Source: Planctomycetota bacterium
GTDB taxonomy: Bacteria; Planctomycetota; Planctomycetia; Pirellulales; Pirellulaceae
Assembly: GCA_026692885.1 (NCBI GenBank)
Contig: JAPLNJ010000030.1
Location: 1-24,363 of the forward strand
Direction of reading: 5' to 3'
Length of the DNA stretch: 24,363 nt
The notes under the pieces were generated by a model. It ran no database searches and was not told where the DNA came from. It saw only the letters and a list, made by a program, of their open reading frames with translations. This document shows, piece after piece, positions 22,801-24,363 of this stretch. Position numbers and translations under genes: made by a program. Numbering within the stretch: the stretch's first letter is position 1; each line of letters opens with the position of its first letter.

Positions 22801-23394
22801 GTGAACGTGCTCGTGATGGATACCGCGGTGTACTCGAACACGGGTGGCCAGGCGTCGAAAGCCACACCGCGCGGGGCCGTGGCCAAGTTCGCCGCGGCGG
22901 GCAAGCCCATCCATAAGAAGGATCTGGGCATGATCGCTGCTTCGTACGGCAATGTTTATGTGGGCCAAATCGCGGTCTCGGCAAATCCGGCTCAGACCGT
23001 GAAGGTCTTCCAGGAAGCGGAGTCCTATCCAGGCCCGTCCTTGATCTTGGCGTACAGCAATTGCATCGCCCACGGCATCGAAATGACCACGTCCATGACC
23101 CACCAGAAGGACGCGGTCAAGTCGGGCTTCTGGCCGCTGTATCGCTTCGATCCGCGGTTGGCGGGCGACGGCGGCAAGCCGTTCCAGTTGGACAGCAAGA
23201 AACCGAGTTTGTCGTTCAAAGAGTTTGCCAGCACGGAGGGTCGCTTCATGATGCTGGCCAAGTCGAATCCTCAGCACGCCGAGCATCTGTTCGGGCTGGC
23301 CCAGAAGGATATCGACGACCAATGGCACTACTACGCACAACTGGCGGGCATCGAACGTCAAGTCGGCGATAAGAAAGAGGGAGGAAACCCGTGA
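19825..23394 (+). CDS. nifJ: Pyruvate:ferredoxin (flavodoxin) oxidoreductase, single-chain
   Basis: This 1189-residue cytosolic enzyme decarboxylates pyruvate with CoA to acetyl-CoA and CO2, passing electrons to ferredoxin or flavodoxin. The length is typical of single-chain PFOR. The N-terminal domain has EVIAIYPITPSSNMGE and the following EGGAAGACHGAIQTGA block. The ferredoxin insert has two 4Fe-4S motifs, C691-C694-C697-C701 (CIQCGFCALMCP) and C747-C750-C753-C757 (CTGCGVCVDVCP). The proximal cluster ligands are C821/C824 (CAGCGE), C849 (ATGCSS) and C1080 (SNCIAHG). The thiamine diphosphate/Mg motif is GDGWAYDIG around D972, with a later SNTGGQ. All expected ligands are present, so the enzyme should be active. 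Its stop overlaps the next start as GTGA. The protein indicates fermentative or anaerobic capacity. Confidence 0.97.
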   Translation: MSQRQWVTVDGNEAAAYVAHKCSEVIAIYPITPSSNMGEFADEWSAAGRKNIFGTLPDVIEMQSEGGAAGACHGAIQTGALTTTFTASQGLLLMIPNMYKIAGELSATVFHIAARCLASHALSIFGDHSDVMACRSTGWAMICGSSVLEAQDMALISHSATLKTRLPFLHFFDGFRTSHEVNKIERLGDDDIRAMLDMDLIKAHRERALDPDRPVLRGTAQNPDVFFQAREACNPFYDAAPGIVQETMDTFAKVTGRQYHLFDYVGAPDAERVIVIMGSGVGAVEEAVEKLIAMGEKVGVVKVRLYRPFAVEAFLESLPKTVKSIAVLDRTKEPGGLGEPLYQDVVTALFESGGPLPKVIGGRYGLASKEFTPAMVKSVFDELKSPTPKQRFTVGIVDDVTHLSLKTDPDFTTDSDDVKCSVFYGLGSDGTVGANKNSVKILGEDTDFHAQGYFVYDSKKSGSITVSHLRFSPRPICSTYLIGRADFVACHQFVFLNRIDVLEQAKPGATFLVNSSPFAPEQVWDQLPQEAQQTIIDKKLKFYAVDALKVAREAGMGGRINTVMQTCFFALSGVLPREEAIEAIKRTIKKTYGKRGESVVLRNYAAVDASLSGLKEVTYPDQVTSSMRRLPPVVGDVPDFVQRVTAAIIEGKGDYLPVSAMPVDGTFPTATSKYEKRTIAHEIPIWDADICIQCGFCALMCPHAAIRTKAYPAAAAACAPSTFLSKPVSGKDLPGYLLTIQVAPDDCTGCGVCVDVCPAKSKEVVKHKAINMEPILAHLERERANFDFFLKIPELDRKLAKAGTVKGSQLLEPLFEYSGACAGCGETPYVKLLTQLFGDRIVIGNATGCSSIYGGNLPSTPYATNGDGRGPAWSNSLFEDNAEFGLGIRMAIDAKLRYAEHLLRQVASQVGDDLVQALLSATQQSEEEIFVQRDRVCELLKRLAAVNTPEAIALATVADALARKSVWILGGDGWAYDIGFGGLDHVLASGRDVNVLVMDTAVYSNTGGQASKATPRGAVAKFAAAGKPIHKKDLGMIAASYGNVYVGQIAVSANPAQTVKVFQEAESYPGPSLILAYSNCIAHGIEMTTSMTHQKDAVKSGFWPLYRFDPRLAGDGGKPFQLDSKKPSLSFKEFASTEGRFMMLAKSNPQHAEHLFGLAQKDIDDQWHYYAQLAGIERQVGDKKEGGNP

Positions 23395-24363
23395 GCGTCG
23401 ATCTATCCACTACCTATCTCGGTCTGAAATTGAAAAATCCCCTAGTCGCATCGGCTTGTCCGCTGACTGGAAAGCTGGACACGTTGCAACGTCTGGAGGC
23501 GGCTGGCGTGGCGGCGGCGGTGTGCCCGTCGCTGTTCGAGGAGCAAATCCTGCACGAGGAAATGGAACTTGGCCGGCTCTACGAGTATGGGGCTAACTCG
23601 TTCGCGGAATCGGCGAATTTTTTCCCCGAACAGCATGAGTATCACATCGGCTGCGGCTCCTACATGGAGCATATCGCCGAGGCGAAGAAGAACGTGTCGA
23701 TTCCGATCATCGGCAGCCTCAACGGCTCCTCCGCGGGCGGTTGGGTCAAGTATGCCAAGCAGATTCAGGACGCCGGCGCCGATGCGTTGGAACTGAACAT
23801 CTACTTTGTCTCGACCGACGACGAGATGGCCAGTGACACCGTTGAACAGCGTTATCTGGATCTCGTGGCCGCCGTGAAAGCGGATCTGTCGATTCCGCTG
23901 GCGGTCAAGATCGGCGCGGCCTTCAGCGGCCTGCCGAACTTCGCCCGCCGGTTGGTCGACGCGGGAGCCGACGGTTTGGTACTGTTCAACCGCTGGCTCG
24001 AACCCGACATCGATCTGGAGACCTTGGAGTTCAAGCCACAATTGGTGCTCAGCTCGCGGCACGAATTGCGGCTGCCACTGCGCTGGATTGCGATCCTGCG
24101 GGATCAACTGTCCGCCTCGTTGGCCGCGACCAGTGGCGTGCACTACACGGAAGACGTGGTCAAAGCCCTGCTCGTCGGCTCGGACGTAACCATGCTGGCG
24201 TCGGTGCTGTTGCAGCGTGGACCGGAGTATATCAGCCAGCTGTTGAGCGAGTTGAAGTCTTGGCTCGAAGAACGCGAATACGTCTCGGTCCAGCAGCTGA
24301 AGGGCAGCATGAGCCGGATTCACTGTTCGGATCCCAGCGCCCTGGAGCGGGCCAACTACATGA
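23391..24363 (+). CDS. Dihydroorotate dehydrogenase-like flavoprotein; 3' end beyond window
   Basis: The frame is open for 324 codons to the edge and lacks only the last codons. The TIM-barrel FMN fold of the PyrD family is visible: LGLKLKNPLVASACPLTG at the N-terminus, VSIPIIGSLNG, ADALELNIYF, IPLAVKIGAAF with the flavin lysine, and ADGLVLFNRW. The ASCPN/VSCPN loop with the active-site cysteine or serine of true dihydroorotate dehydrogenases is replaced by LNIYFVST. Pyrimidine synthesis is therefore not assured, and it is best called DHODH-like. The GTG start has GGAGG 6 nt upstream and overlaps the stop of the oxidoreductase gene. Genes of this type often neighbour single-chain PFOR genes, which suggests a role in its electron transfer or maturation. 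That role is an inference. Confidence 0.92.
   Translation, partial: MSVDLSTTYLGLKLKNPLVASACPLTGKLDTLQRLEAAGVAAAVCPSLFEEQILHEEMELGRLYEYGANSFAESANFFPEQHEYHIGCGSYMEHIAEAKKNVSIPIIGSLNGSSAGGWVKYAKQIQDAGADALELNIYFVSTDDEMASDTVEQRYLDLVAAVKADLSIPLAVKIGAAFSGLPNFARRLVDAGADGLVLFNRWLEPDIDLETLEFKPQLVLSSRHELRLPLRWIAILRDQLSASLAATSGVHYTEDVVKALLVGSDVTMLASVLLQRGPEYISQLLSELKSWLEEREYVSVQQLKGSMSRIHCSDPSALERANYM

Noticed and set aside
21712..23361. 549-codon minus-strand open frame opposite the pyruvate oxidoreductase gene
   Set aside because: It is a shadow of a gene with intact iron-sulfur and thiamine motifs on the plus strand; no ribosome binding site or family likeness.

Overview
The window is high-GC bacterial chromosomal DNA that looks planctomycetal. 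The reasons are several families of dispersed palindromic repeats in gene gaps, frequent GTG starts, a CHAT/TPR/Ser-Thr-kinase/Hsp70 gene neighbourhood, and an adjacent fucose permease. The phylum is an inference from style and protein flavour, not from a marker gene. No rRNA, tRNA or CRISPR array was found.

Bases 1 to about 16.5 kb hold one long minus-strand gene train. In transcription order it encodes: a CHAT-family (caspase-like) protease with an apparent array of Clp N-domain-type repeats; a 1677-residue TPR scaffold; a single-ring Clp/Hsp100 AAA+ ATPase; a Ser/Thr kinase broken by an internal deletion that removed its catalytic loop; a second TPR protein; a small ~80-residue protein; a J-like protein with no HPD motif; a GrpE-like protein; and a large Hsp70 with an extra beta-rich domain between ATPase and substrate-binding parts, which runs off the window at base 1. 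Four junctions are tight overlaps or were before an insertion (GTGA or ATGA), so the genes are probably co-translated. A truncated ECF-sigma remnant lies just upstream of the first gene. I read the set as a chaperone-unfoldase-protease stress or conflict cassette: Hsp70 with GrpE-like and J-like partners, a Clp unfoldase, a protease carrying Clp-type repeats, TPR scaffolds and a kinase input. This is the strongest candidate for a poorly described system here.

A 177-bp MITE-like element (3643-3819), bounded by 13-bp direct repeats, has inserted exactly at what was a GTGA stop/start overlap. It preserved both the upstream stop and the downstream start.

From about 16.5 to 17.6 kb lies the divergent boundary, packed with short repeats of at least three kinds. 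On the plus strand follow a FucP-type sugar:proton symporter (17629-19281), a 161-bp inverted-repeat element (19291-19451), about 370 bp with no convincing gene, then a GTGA-coupled pair: a full-length pyruvate:ferredoxin/flavodoxin oxidoreductase (19825-23394) and a dihydroorotate-dehydrogenase-like flavoprotein (23391 to the window edge, a few codons short of its end). The plus-strand genes are ordinary metabolic genes and have no visible functional tie to the chaperone-protease cassette.
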